Source: Macrosoma leucophasiata (taxonomy: Eukaryota; Arthropoda; Insecta; Lepidoptera; Hedylidae). From it: DNA of 64,000 nucleotides. The translations under genes and the position numbers were made by a program. Location of the stretch: the NCBI GenBank assembly GCA_036365455.1, contig JAWQUS010000020.1:469001-533000 (forward strand). The letters run 5' to 3'. Numbering within the stretch: the stretch's first letter is position 1; every line of letters begins with the position of its first letter. The notes below the pieces were generated by a model. That model was not told where the DNA came from. It saw only the letters and a list, made by a program, of their open reading frames with translations, and did not search any database. Positions 21,095 through 31,099 of the stretch are shown in pieces.

Positions 21095-22741
21095 CTATCG
21101 GAAATGGTCGAGAGGTCTGTCAATGGGGGGCTGGAGCGCTAGGGGGATATGGTTCTGAAATTGTTGACCTTGGTCGTCAGCACTTCGGCCTTCCGCTCCC
21201 TGAGGCACCCCATACTCCTGGGCTGGTTGACCCAAGTCCCCTTGACCAAAATCTTGCGCATGTTGACTGAAATCTTGACCTTGGTGAGCATAGTCTTGCC
21301 CGTGACCATGCGTGTAGTCTTGCCCGTTTTGGGCGTATTCTTGAGCGTGTTGCGCGTATTCTAGAGCGTGCTGTGCGTGTTCATGGGCGTGCTGCGCGTA
21401 ATCCTGCTGGTATTCATTTGGCTGAGCCAACTGTGGCGTCCCATATTCCTGATTCAATTGGTGCTGATTATTCAAATGTTGTTCGTACTGAGCCTGTTCA
21501 ATTTGATGTTGGATGTGATGCTGCAACTGATTCTGATAGTCGTGATATTGCTCGTCTCCGGTATGATGCTCGTAGACCTGTGTACCTTGTTCCTGTGTGA
21601 AATGGTGCGCTGCCTGATGAAAGTGTGCATCGGAATGTGCTGCGACGTCGTGCTGTTGAGGCTGAACTGGTGCCCAGCCATCGTGGTCAATGGCCACTGA
21701 AGGTTGCGTCGGTTGTAAATGTACAGCTGGCTGCGGCAATGCTTGAGCATGTACATGAACTTCGGGTTGGGGTAGTGCAGCATGCGTGGGATGAATCAAC
21801 GTAGGCGTCTGTTCGATTGCCACATTTGGTGTTGGTTGTTCTATAACCCCGCCTTCAGCCACATGCGGGAATACGTATTGTTGTACTTGAGGTCGTTGAA
21901 GTAAAACTTGAGGTACCAAAGGCTGGGCTGCGGCTAATTGAGTATATTGGTGCACAGGTGGTGCAGTTGCTCCGAAAGGAATCAGCGGACTCTGGTAGTT
22001 CAATAATGGGAATCTTGGATATGTTGCAAACACAGAAGTTTGGACTGCGTTACCCGGTCTTATAACGTATTGTTGGGTTAGAGGAACCGTAGGTGCAGAT
22101 AAAACGGCAGGTGGTGGAAGAGGGACGGTTGCAGATGGTAGAAGTTGCGGAAACTGCTTGAAATGTAGATGCGGGGGCAGGATTTGGAGCGGAGGAGGAG
22201 CGACTGGTTGCGGGACAAATGAAGGAACTATTACTGGCGGCGAAGGTGCGGGTATAGGATGAGCCACAGTGGCGGTCGGTTGAGCGAAGGGCACTACCGG
22301 TGCGATAGGAACTGGTGGTGGTGCGGGCACCACGGGTACGATAGGTCGTGGAGCGAGGTGATGATGATGATGATGGAAGTGTTGGTCTGGATTAGGTAAA
22401 ACAAATTTAGTGTGAGGGTATTTGATTCCAAAATGAGGGTGAAATGGGGCTTTGTGTTCGTGTCCGTGTCCTATAGGGTAACGAGGTAGGAGGGGATGGG
22501 AGACCGGGATTTTGACGGAGGCAACGGTTGCCGTTGGGGGATAAGTAACGACGAGGGGTTTCACGACAGAATGTGTTACATGGGGAATGTCGTGGCCGAG
22601 CTTGTACGTAGGGATTGGTGACAGGATGCCCCGCTTATGGTGCTTCCCAGTCAGTCGACCCAGCAGCTTAGCTTTGGCCACCTTGATGTGTGTGACGTCT
22701 GCGGTGGATGTCCACACGCATGCGCTGATTAGTAACGCGAT
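21095..22741 (-). CDS. secreted Pro/His/Gln-rich protein, exon 2
   Basis: Main exon of a two-exon gene. The acceptor is TTCTGTTGCAG just above 22741. Exon 1 (24348-24362) adds M-R-F-T-L in phase 0, giving 553 residues. Residues 1-19 form a signal peptide (MRFTLIALLISACVWTSTA). A basic leader leads to KR at 41-42 (GKHHKRGILSP). The middle is rich in proline, valine and histidine, including a six-His run (HFHHHHHHLAP). The last third is rich in Gln, His and Tyr, with degenerate tandem units such as HAQEYAQ, HGQDYAH and HAQDFGQ near residues 455-520. No catalytic domain is seen. It is probably a structural matrix or cuticle protein, by composition only. An alternative reading starts at an ATG at 22768, inside the intron, and gives a poorer leader. 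Long frames on the opposite strand are shadows. Confidence 0.85.
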   Translation of the reverse strand: MALLISACVWTSTADVTHIKVAKAKLLGRLTGKHHKRGILSPIPTYKLGHDIPHVTHSVVKPLVVTYPPTATVASVKIPVSHPLLPRYPIGHGHEHKAPFHPHFGIKYPHTKFVLPNPDQHFHHHHHHLAPRPIVPVVPAPPPVPIAPVVPFAQPTATVAHPIPAPSPPVIVPSFVPQPVAPPPLQILPPHLHFKQFPQLLPSATVPLPPPAVLSAPTVPLTQQYVIRPGNAVQTSVFATYPRFPLLNYQSPLIPFGATAPPVHQYTQLAAAQPLVPQVLLQRPQVQQYVFPHVAEGGVIEQPTPNVAIEQTPTLIHPTHAALPQPEVHVHAQALPQPAVHLQPTQPSVAIDHDGWAPVQPQQHDVAAHSDAHFHQAAHHFTQEQGTQVYEHHTGDEQYHDYQNQLQHHIQHQIEQAQYEQHLNNQHQLNQEYGTPQLAQPNEYQQDYAQHAHEHAQHALEYAQHAQEYAQNGQDYTHGHGQDYAHQGQDFSQHAQDFGQGDLGQPAQEYGVPQGAEGRSADDQGQQFQNHIPLALQPPIDRPLDHFR

Positions 22742-23000
22742 CTGCAACAGAACAATATTTGTTAACAATTGTTAACAATTCAATTTTCTGACAAACTCGT
22801 ATGTAAGTATCTAAATACCTATATCTTTGTTGTTAGGATAATCTGTAAGGCTACATGAGATGAATATGCGTTGTCGAGTTAGCGCGCTAAAATTGGAAGA
22901 GGGAAGAGGCTGTCGCGCTTTATAACAAACACGGCAGATAATATTTAATAAGCAATTTATGACTTGAAAAAAAAACTTGGTATGATGACTATCTAGTCAT

Positions 23001-23064
23001 ACAACAAACAGTTGTTACTTACTCGATGTTATCCGACATCGAGTAAGTAACAATTGTTTTTTGT
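23001..23064. repeat. inverted duplication, 26-29 bp arms
   Basis: The arm ending CTTACTCGATGT (to 23029), the six-base loop TATCCG, and the arm ACATCGAGTAAGTAAC (from 23036) pair over at least 20 exact bases and about 26 with few mismatches. The stem is intronic. It could fold in the transcript, but I see no microRNA-type bulges. Confidence 0.8.
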
Positions 23065-23310
23065 ACAACTAATAAAGATGCAGTAATTTGTTAAATACAT
23101 TGTTACATAGCGCAATTGCTTCTTCAATTTTTCTGTGCGTTATCGCGACATTACGATTTTTTCCAATGTGGACAAGCAATTGGTCATAGATCGAATACGA
23201 AATTTTAGCGCTCTAACGCAATATCAAATAAGTATCTATCTCCTAGTGACGCCGTAGCATAAGATGAAATGCACTTCATCCAAGGGATACTGTTTCACTA
23301 TCAGTCAGTT

Positions 23311-23526
23311 TACTGCTGGTAGAGTTCCAGTGTAGGACCTCGAGGGCGTAGGCACCACCGCATTACCTAATCTATCTGCCGCCAAATGGAAGTGTTCAGC
23401 ACTATAGTGTTAGATGGCAAATCATCTACATTTCAACCTCTGGTCTTTGTATGGGTGTCTATAGGCTGCAGTCATCACTTAACATCAATGTGAACTGCAT
23501 GCTTGTTTGTCACCTTCATTACGCAT
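23311..23526 (+). repeat. S1 copy with internal deletion
   Basis: Both ends are present (CTGCTGGTAGAGTTCC and CACCTTCATTACGCAT). About 70 bases are missing after TGTTAGATGG. Confidence 0.75.
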
Positions 23527-23891
23527 AGCGTGCAATACCGTGCTTTTTCAGGCGACATAAATGCCTCTATAATAACATACCAATTTGCCAAAGGTCCTTG
23601 AGAATCTTAAAACACTCCAGCGTCGACGTTGTATATTAGTGGAAATTGGATTCATGTTTGGCGTTAGGCACTTTAATTTTTCCCTGTCATATTAGCTCTT
23701 CCTATGATTAGGCTGTTATTACAGATTACGACTACTTCCTCTTTATTGCGAAGTCGTACATGACTTTTACGACTGTTACGACTGCCATATTTTCAAAATG
23801 ACTTAAGCTGGCTAGCCAGATACCTTCGTTTCTCCACTTATTATACCTGTAATAGTGGGACACCAAGAAATACTAAAGAGAGCACTATAAC

Positions 23892-23939
23892 CATTGATAT
23901 ACAAAAAACCATCCAACCAGGGTTTTTTGTATATCAATG
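23892..23939. mobile_element. 48-bp palindromic insertion with 8-bp target duplication
   Basis: CATTGATATACAAAAAACC, a ten-base loop, then the exact reverse complement. The perfect 8-bp direct repeat ACTATAAC flanks it at 23884-23891 and 23940-23947. An 8-bp duplication is what hAT-type transposases leave. It is inside the intron of the gene at 21095. Confidence 0.75.
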
Positions 23940-24347
23940 ACTATAACACTTTCACTACCTACTTCCACTTAAAACTATTTATTCTGCCTATTGTTGCTAA
24001 AGAATGTATTTTTTTAAAACCGCGAATAACTGCTGACGCGGCTGACTCTTCTTAGGATAATTTGGTCAGGTTTAACTGCACTGCCTCGAGTGGCTCGCAA
24101 TCCACTGCCTTATGTCACGATGTCACTTAATCACTGAGCACAACAATATCATATGGCAGGTCCCAACATTAGATCTCAATCCGTTTACGGCCGATTGATA
24201 AGAGCCCTTTGGTAAAAATGGGCGACCCAAATACCAATCCGAAGATGAATTTGATGATATTGGGAGCGGTAAGAACAGCGCTCCGCACCTTCTACCATCA
24301 CCGAACAATATCACTTGTCACAACACTGCACTGCATCCCGTACTTAC

Positions 24348-24362
24348 AAGAGTAAACCTCAT
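24348..24362 (-). CDS. Pro/His/Gln-rich secreted protein, exon 1 (coding part)
   Basis: The minus strand reads ATG AGG TTT ACT CTT followed by the donor GTAAGTACG. It encodes M-R-F-T-L and joins in phase 0 to ATC GCG TTA at 22741, completing the signal peptide. A TATA box lies 66 bases upstream. Evidence is splice signals plus frame; no transcript data. Confidence 0.75.
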
Positions 24363-24427
24363 GATGCACAGTCGCCCGCTCGGCGCCGCACTGCTACACA
24401 GACGGGTGTCATCACTCACCACCCATA

Positions 24428-24433
24428 CTTATA
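24428..24433 (-). promoter_or_regulatory. TATA box of the Pro/His/Gln-rich gene
   Basis: TATAAG on the minus strand (context GTTATAAGTATGG), 66-71 bases upstream of the ATG. Spacing allows a start site about 40 bases before the ATG. Confidence 0.6.
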
Positions 24434-24647
24434 ACTTAAATCGCCAGACATTAGTATGTAGCTGGTGTTCGGTTTCACTTGGGTTGGCCGGACACTATCA
24501 CTTAGGGATGGCAGGTTCAAATATTTTTGTTTATACATCAAAAAAGGAGGATATTGTACGAGTATGTATGTTATTTTTTTCTTCCATAAATTGTTTGCCT
24601 ATTTTGAAAATATTTTTTTGTTGAAATACCTATAAATTTAATACTAT

Positions 24648-24955
24648 AAATAATCCCTGAAGGGGTAGGCAGAGGTAAACGCATGCATTCAAGCATACAT
24701 GCAAACACCCACGATTCGCCGGTTACATTTTGGCCCATGTAACAGGTGGCGAGCCTATTGACATCTCCAAACTAAACGGCTCTTGAACATTATCAAACTG
24801 CGAGGTACTGGGCAACTTCCAGAAATTGGAGAAATCCCAATAGAACCAGAGATAAAGGATTTACACCCTTATCTGTAATAGCCCGACCTGGGAATTAAAC
24901 CCAGGACCCCAGCGTAGTAGTAGTGGCCTGCTGCCACTAGGCTACTGAGACATCT
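24648..24955 (-). repeat. family T SINE, third copy
   Basis: Full length, with the A box (TAGCCTAGTGGCAGCAGG, minus strand) intact and the B box altered to GGGTTTAATTCCCAG. It shares the same tail as 9464. Confidence 0.82.
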
Positions 24956-26437
24956 AAGTAAATCTAAAGAATATAGAAGTAGTCAACCCTACATCACCGC
25001 TTCCAGCTTTCGTTCCTAATCAGACCCTCGAATTTGACGTCCGAATTATTTGCAAAGTGAAAAGCACATTATTATAACGTAGCTAGATACATTTTTGTTT
25101 GTTTATCATGGTATCTAACGGCAGCACGTATCAAGTTGTCGTCATACGTGTAACACGGGTGTAACATCGCATACCAATCGATTAGGAAACGTAATCGAGA
25201 GAAAATTGTACCAGCACAGATACGGATTAAGGGTTCAAGTTTTGTGATTCTTGTTGTGCCTACATAACAGCAAGTAGTGTTTCTTTTGCAGACTGAAGAT
25301 TTTTATTCTTTAACTGACAGAATATGATGTAGGTACAATCTTCAGCAAGAAATATTGTAGATCGACCTTGGGTGTGGGCTTTGGTTATTTTCGGTTCTGT
25401 AGAACGTTATCTCTTTCGGACACTACTTATGTGACGATTGTCAAACATTTTGATAAAATTTTGACCAATGGTGGACTATCAGTGCTTACGCATGCAGTGT
25501 GCAGTGCAGAGATAACGCTCTACGAAGTCGAAACTAGCCGATTGTCTTTTTCCTAAGCTCGATGTGCAATATTTGTTACTGTATACTGCCACCTTATCGC
25601 TGCTTAATTAAAGCTTAATTAAGACGTTGAACACTTCATTCTTCAACAGATAAACTTGATTAGAAGGAACTTAAAAAAAACTATAGAGGTAGGTTGATTT
25701 ATTCTAAAGAGCTTCAGGGCACAAACAGACAAAGACGTCTCAAACACAGACGTTTTCGTATTGTTGTGGTTCAATTCATTGAAGAATTAAATATTAAATA
25801 CACTGCTTCCTTACAAAAGTAGAGTTCAGAATACGTCCCTGTGTCATCAGGACATCAAGTACCGCTCGCACGTCCGTTAGTTACCAAATACACGATTACT
25901 TTCCTGCGCTCTCACTCTCGTACGGCTGCGCGCGCGCATGCATTACCGCCCTACTCGGAAGTGCGCTGATCGCCGCGCATTACGTATTGTGTAACGGATA
26001 GGCATACTAAATATTTAGGTTAAAATTAAGTTCAGTTTTAACTGTTAATTTTATCTTTTAGGATAAAATATGTTGTTATGGGAAGTGACTACAGGAGATT
26101 GTTTTAACCAATATTAAAAAATCGTTTTCTGGTCAGAAAAATGTCAAGCAAGCCACAGTTTACATTTTAGTAGGTAAATTTTTGCAGGCGGGGAATACTA
26201 TAATAATTATTATCTTCATAAAAATAACAATCATTCATGCAATTGCGTAACTTTACCTTACCTTTCCTGGAACCTTTTAAACAAGAAAATAAAATCTTCC
26301 CAAAAGTAAGTGATCACGTGATCAGCATCAGATCAGCATGCGTATTCTTTGACTCTAAAAAAGCCACTTTGCCGTAAATTGCTGGTTTCCTTAAATTATT
26401 GCATAATCAAATCAAAAGTATGTATCTCCCTCCACGT
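24956..26437. other. gene-free stretch
   Basis: No gene or strong repeat. A GC-rich patch at 25910-25985 with GCGCGCGC is the only compositional feature. GATCACGTGATC at 26312 is a 12-bp palindrome. Confidence 0.4.
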
Positions 26438-26535
26438 CAAGTCCCTTACGGGGTAGGCAGAAAGTATGGAGCGCCAAATATCCCGGTGCTGATACATCTC
26501 CCGTGTTTCTATACACCTTTAATTCCGAAGGATAT
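26438..26535 (+). repeat. LINE-like 3' fragment
   Basis: AGTCCCTTACGGGGTAGGCAG and GGAGCGCCAAATATCCCGG match the block at 19313. Confidence 0.45.
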
Positions 26536-26819
26536 AAAACCGCACCCCCTGCGTCTGTCTGTCCGTTTGTCAGACACTGTTAGATTATTTTCCGAAACCT
26601 GTGGTCGGTCTGATTGAATTAAAATTTGGTACACACATGCAAATTAGTGACTCAAATATGAATGTGTAACAAAAACGTGCATTTTAAGCTTTTGAATTGA
26701 ATTGAATTTTGGTTTTATATATGGAATTAATTGGGGAGTAAAAAATGAACCCACTAAATTGTGTGATACACTGATACATTGTGAGACTGGTCTTATTGAA
26801 AGGATCTAAGAAAATATTC

Positions 26820-27112
26820 TCACTGGTGGTAGAGCTCCAGTGACGGAGCTCGCGGGCGTAGGCACCACCGCATTACCTAATATACTTGCCGCTAAATGTT
26901 AGTGTTCAGCACTATCGTGTTCCGGTCAGGTGGTAATGTACAGCCCTGTAATTTCCGGCACAGAGGCATCACCTTAGGCAACACCTTAGGCCTCAGGAGT
27001 GGTAACGTATCTGCATTTAGACCTTGGTCTTTGTGTGTCTATAGGCTGCAGTCATCACTTAACATCAATGTGAACTGCATGCTTGCTTGCCACTTTCATT
27101 ACATAAAAAAAA
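26820..27112 (+). repeat. S1 retroposon, full copy
   Basis: Runs from ACTGGTGGTAGAGCTCC to CATTACATAAAAAAAA with every internal block present. Useful as a reference copy for the family (about 293 bp). Confidence 0.85.
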
Positions 27113-27690
27113 CTTCATTGAAAATGTTCTGGTAACGAAGGTAGCCATCGCTTTACTCGAATTACTGACTTTTACATACTCTGACTGACTGACATACTGA
27201 TAATTGACTGACTGATTCTGACTTCTGACTTTTACGCTGCATAAGAATACGAATTAACGTTTTACTCTTAGTAACACGGGCCACCGGCCGCCGCGGACCG
27301 AAAGGAAGTAGCCATATGCAGGCTTTCCCGTTTGTCAAATTACAAGTGATCCTACGTCGGTCGGTGACGCCTGTCGGTCGCCCAGATGTTTAAGTGTGTG
27401 CTTGAAATTGCATCTATGCATTTTGTTCAAGTCAAGGTGTGAGCTTCGTAGTAATAGACGATTTTTGTAGTGTGTGTGTGTATTACACGTAGTTGACGTA
27501 GTTTCCCCCGCAAAAAATGACAGATTGTTTTACATTGGTAATAAACGCTGTGGCTACTCCCCTCCGGTCCGCCGCAGCCACAGACCATATGGCCGCGGCG
27601 GCCGGTTGCCCGTGTTGCTCTATGGTTTTACTTGACACTTTGACACTGGCATTATGCGTAACAGCGATGCCATAACATAATTTAAAAAAA
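27113..27690 (+). repeat. family P retroposon, 5'-truncated and split
   Basis: It starts mid-element at CTTCATTGAAAATGTTCTGG, directly after the S1 A-tail, and ends GCGATGCCATAACATAATTT plus A run. A hAT-like element interrupts it at 27267-27624. Confidence 0.8.
27267..27624. mobile_element. hAT-like MITE (family B), 8-bp target duplication
   Basis: The ends are TAGTAACACGGGCCACCGG and, inverted, GAGCAACACGGGCAACCGG. GTTTTACT is repeated exactly at 27259-27266 and 27625-27632, and joining the two flanks restores family P sequence (ATCGTTTTACTTGACAC type). The core has a (TG)n stretch. No transposase. Related pieces occur at 36312 and 63956. Confidence 0.85.
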
Positions 27691-27810
27691 AGCTCAAAAG
27701 TAAAATTAGTAAATAAACTAAATAAAAACGCTATAATTAAATTATAATACTTATTTATTGTTGCAAACAATTAGAGGAATAGCAATTATTATTCAGAGAA
27801 AATATTATAA

Positions 27811-28062
27811 ATGGCTGAGCATAATAAAATCAATGACAATATTTGTGAAATTTGCTTTGAACAACATAACCTATCTTCCGTATCAAAACAAGTGTATTTT
27901 TTGTATATAACACTATAACACATTTTAATAATAACGCTATACCTAATGTTTGCGCTCAATGTCTCAAAGAATTGGAAATCACTGTGAAGTTTTTAGAAAA
28001 AAATCAAAAAGCAGAAATGTTATTATTGCTCAAAGAGAACAAAACGATAAGCAATCAAAAAG
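27811..28062 (+). CDS. ZAD/C2H2 zinc-finger protein, exon 1 (ZAD), frame broken
   Basis: ATGGCTGAGCATAATAAA opens a frame with the first zinc pair of a ZAD domain (ICEIC). After V-Y-F the frame hits TAA within 15 bases of a six-T run (27897-27902). One base on, the frame carries the second half of the domain: IPNVCAQCLKELEITVKF, then a helix, to the donor at 28063 (AAAAAG/GTACGT). One extra T in the run would join the halves. Either the assembly is one T short or this allele is broken. ZAD domains bind zinc through two Cys pairs and mediate dimerisation of insect zinc-finger factors. The spacing between pairs (about 36 residues) is short for the family. The exon ends in phase 1 and fits exon 2. 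Confidence 0.7.
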
Positions 28063-28121
28063 GTACGTAAACTTGATTGCTACGGGTTTATAATGCAATA
28101 TATGTTCTTAACGGTTTTTTT

Positions 28122-28375
28122 TGTTACAAAGTTGGCAAACAAGCATGCAGTTCACATGGATGTTAAGTGATGACTGCAGCCTATAGACATCTACACAAGA
28201 ACTAAGGTCAAATTTTTCAGATGCGTTGCCACCCCTGAGACCTTACGAGAGACTTGTTCTCTCTCTGTTATTATGGGGCCATGCATTACCATCTAACCGG
28301 AACACGATATTGTCGATAGTGCTGAACACTTACCATTTAGCGGCAGATACCTAGACTGGAACTCTACCACCAGTA
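28122..28375 (-). repeat. S1 copy in intron 1 of the zinc-finger gene
   Basis: From GTTACAAAGTTGGCAAAC to CTCTACCACCAGTAGAG, with a short deletion near the 5' end. Confidence 0.75.
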
Positions 28376-28971
28376 GAGTTAAGTTTCCTGTGATTGAAAC
28401 ACTTGATATTGATGGTCAAAATAAAATATGTTGCTTACATATTTTAAAAAAGATGTAGTATTGCATGAAGTTCTGAGATTTAATCAACCATGAGATCATA
28501 GAATAAATTTTATTAGTGTCAAGAAACATCCATATTTTGCAGTTGTATGGCGAACCTTCCTAATTTGGCAAATCCAAACATTATTGCCCGAAACAGTGTC
28601 CAAATGCTGGAGTCCCACCTATAATAATTAGTACCAAAAAATTTTGAGGCATTAAAAAATAATTATTTTAAATCCAGAATAATCTCTTTTCTCTACCTAT
28701 TACTTATTTAAAATTTAACATCACTCAGTCCTATTCATTCCAAAATAAAACAAAAAATATTACTTGTGAATTGGTTTTATTAAAAAAAAATATATAGTGA
28801 GAATCATTATTAATAATCATAATCATAATATCTTTATTTGCTTGAAAACATGGTATATACAGGTGTTCATACAATAATTATTAGATCTATCACGTTTTGC
28901 TTAAATTCAAGCATGCAAATATTAAAGTAAAAATTATGTTAAGTTAACCAATTGAAATGTGTATATTACAG
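28376..28971 (+). other. rest of intron 1 of the zinc-finger gene
   Basis: AT-rich, with a LINE-like tail phrase at 28815-28875 (AATCATAATATCTTTATTTG). The acceptor is GTATATTACAG ending at 28971. Confidence 0.5.
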
Positions 28972-29161
28972 ATTCATTGGGCAAATCAACAGTATATGAT
29001 AAGAATCATCATATAGAGAACATTGAGCATGATTTTGTGATGCAAGAGCCGAGGCAGTGCATTCGCAGCGGCACTCGATGTGAGCCGCAGGTGACACGGC
29101 ACCACACTTGTCCGTACTGCAACAAAATCTTCACTAAGAAATATTATTACTCATTACATTT
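28972..29161 (+). CDS. zinc-finger protein, exon 2 (linker and first part of finger 1)
   Basis: It enters in phase 1 (G+AT = Asp) and encodes a polar linker, then HTCPYCNKIFTKKYYYSLH, the first two thirds of a C2H2 finger. The donor is GTAAGTAC at 29162 in phase 2. The second histidine of this finger comes from exon 3. The frame was chosen because it links the ZAD exon to the fingers without a stop. Confidence 0.75.
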
Positions 29162-29421
29162 GTAAGTACCTACATGACTGTCTATTTGTTGTTTGCGACT
29201 AAATTATGTAATGGTATTTAGAAATAAAAGTACTAACATATAAACATACAAACTAACTGAATTGAACCACCACAGTTTCAAAGTAAAGCGACATATGGAC
29301 AGACATCTGTTACAAATCTATGATGGTTCAAAATTTTTGCAATTTGGCTCTCAAACTCCAAAAACTATGTCAATTCATATCAACAACAGAATATTAATAT
29401 ACTGTTGTGATGATTTTCCAG

Positions 29422-29561
29422 AGGCGTCCACCGCGGCGAGGCTCGTCGTTCGCCGGCAGGGCCGGCCCGCGCCGCCCCCCGCCACCCGTGCGCGGCGGCG
29501 GGCTGCGGCGCCTCCTTCACGTCCGCAGCCAACCTGCGCAGACACGTGCGCCGGCATAATG
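29422..29561 (+). CDS. zinc-finger protein, exon 3 (end of finger 1, finger 2)
   Basis: Acceptor GATTTTCCAG. TT+A completes Leu, then GVHRGE closes finger 1 with the canonical H-x3-H. A very GC-rich Ala/Pro/Arg linker follows, then finger 2: CAAAGCGASFTSAANLRRH plus VRRH. Finger 2 has C-x4-C. The frame ends in phase 1 at GTAACA. The exon is about 75% G+C in a 60% A+T region. Confidence 0.75.
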
Positions 29562-29587
29562 GTAACATTCATTTATTTTCTATCCTT

Positions 29588-30202
29588 TTTTTTTTCAAGA
29601 AAAAAAAAAGCAAACAAGCGTGCAATTCACATTGATGTTAAGTGATGACTGCAGCCTATAGACATTTATACAAAGACCAGAGATCAAAATGCAGATGCGT
29701 CGCCACCCCTGAGAACTCAGTTGCTATGTCTCTGTGATAGTTATTATGGAGCCATACATTACCAACTAACGGGAACATGATAATGCTGAACACTAGCATT
29801 TGGCGGCAGATAGATTAGGTAATGCGGTGGTGCCTACACCCTCGAACTCGTACACTGGAACCAGTGGTGGATTTACCAGCAGGCTGAGTGGGCTGGAGCC
29901 TAGGGCGGCAAATTTTAAGGGGCGGCAGAATTTGTTCACAATTTTTGTATTTCTATTTACAAAATTACTGTTAAAATTATCAAGGCTCAGACCATAGTTC
30001 CCAATGATTCTAACCATTGAAAAAAGTTGATGTAAGGAGAATAATGAAGCACAAAACATGAAGTTGGAATTTTTATTGATAGAAAATATACCTAATTGAT
30101 ATGATTGTGTACTACGATATCAAAATATAGGGGCGGCAAAAATAATAGCCTACCGGCGGCAAATTTGTGAATCCGCCACTGACTGGAACACTGCCACCAG
30201 TA
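29588..30202 (-). repeat. S1 copy split by a hAT-like MITE
   Basis: S1 sequence at 29588-29861 and 30190-30202 is continuous once 29862-30189 (insert plus one target repeat) is removed. Confidence 0.82.
29862..30181. mobile_element. hAT-like MITE, perfect 8-bp target duplication
   Basis: Termini CAGTGGTGGATTTACC and, inverted, CAGTGGCGGATTCACAAA. ACTGGAAC is duplicated exactly at 29854-29861 and 30182-30189. Length is 320 bp and there is no transposase. CAGTGGCGG termini with 8-bp duplications are characteristic of hAT elements. Confidence 0.88.
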
Positions 30203-30509
30203 AAATTAGATAATGCTTTAAGGAATGGATGTGGAATGTATGTAGAATTTCAAGATGTAAGTTACTGACAGATCCCTACTATTCTCTATGTCCATACAAG
30301 TTTCATTATACATTAGTAAAGTAATCGTTTATTGAACAGAGTCTGTCTGTCTATCTGTCTGTCTCTCTGTCATGCTTTTAGGCCTATACCATTTTATCAT
30401 GAAAAAAGGCTTGAACAGGTATAAACTTTGATTCCATATGATTTGTATAAAAGGTCGTCATTATAGAAGATAATACCATGACACTAAATGTAAAACTATT
30501 TTTTTTTAA

Positions 30510-30893
<384 letters not shown>

Positions 30894-31099
30894 AGTTTTT
30901 TGGACTTAGCGTGAAAATACATACATACTTGATCAAAATTGTCGACATACGTCACATAGGTGAGATGCGAAAGACATAACGCTCTACAGAGCCGAAATAA
31001 GCCGAAGTCTCCCTAAGGTCAATGTGTATTTCTTGTTGGATACTGTAAATACTTACCGTAAAATAACAATACCTAATGTCGTGATTCTATTAATATTAT

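Larger units (their letters stand above)
22742..24347 (-). other. intron 1 of the Pro/His/Gln-rich gene
   Basis: Donor GTAAGT (24342-24347) and acceptor TTGCAG are both near-consensus. The intron contains two foldbacks (23001, 23892) and an S1 copy. Confidence 0.75.

Noticed and set aside
21079..21783. Hydrophobic plus-strand frames opposite the Gln/His-rich region
   Set aside because: Antisense of CAG/CAT-type codons gives Leu/Val-rich text. No gene structure supports them.
22742..22768. ATG at 22768 as the start of the Pro/His/Gln-rich protein
   Set aside because: These codons are the polypyrimidine tract and acceptor of an intron; the exon at 24348 gives a better signal peptide with a TATA box.
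27483..27770. 95-codon minus-strand frame upstream of the zinc-finger gene
   Set aside because: It runs across a hAT-like MITE and a family P tail, so it is not a host gene.
29262..29645. A 127-codon frame containing RHMDRH near zinc-finger exons 2 and 3
   Set aside because: Direct splicing of 29161 to 29422 gives a canonical finger in the correct frame. This frame misreads exon 3 and continues into a retroposon.
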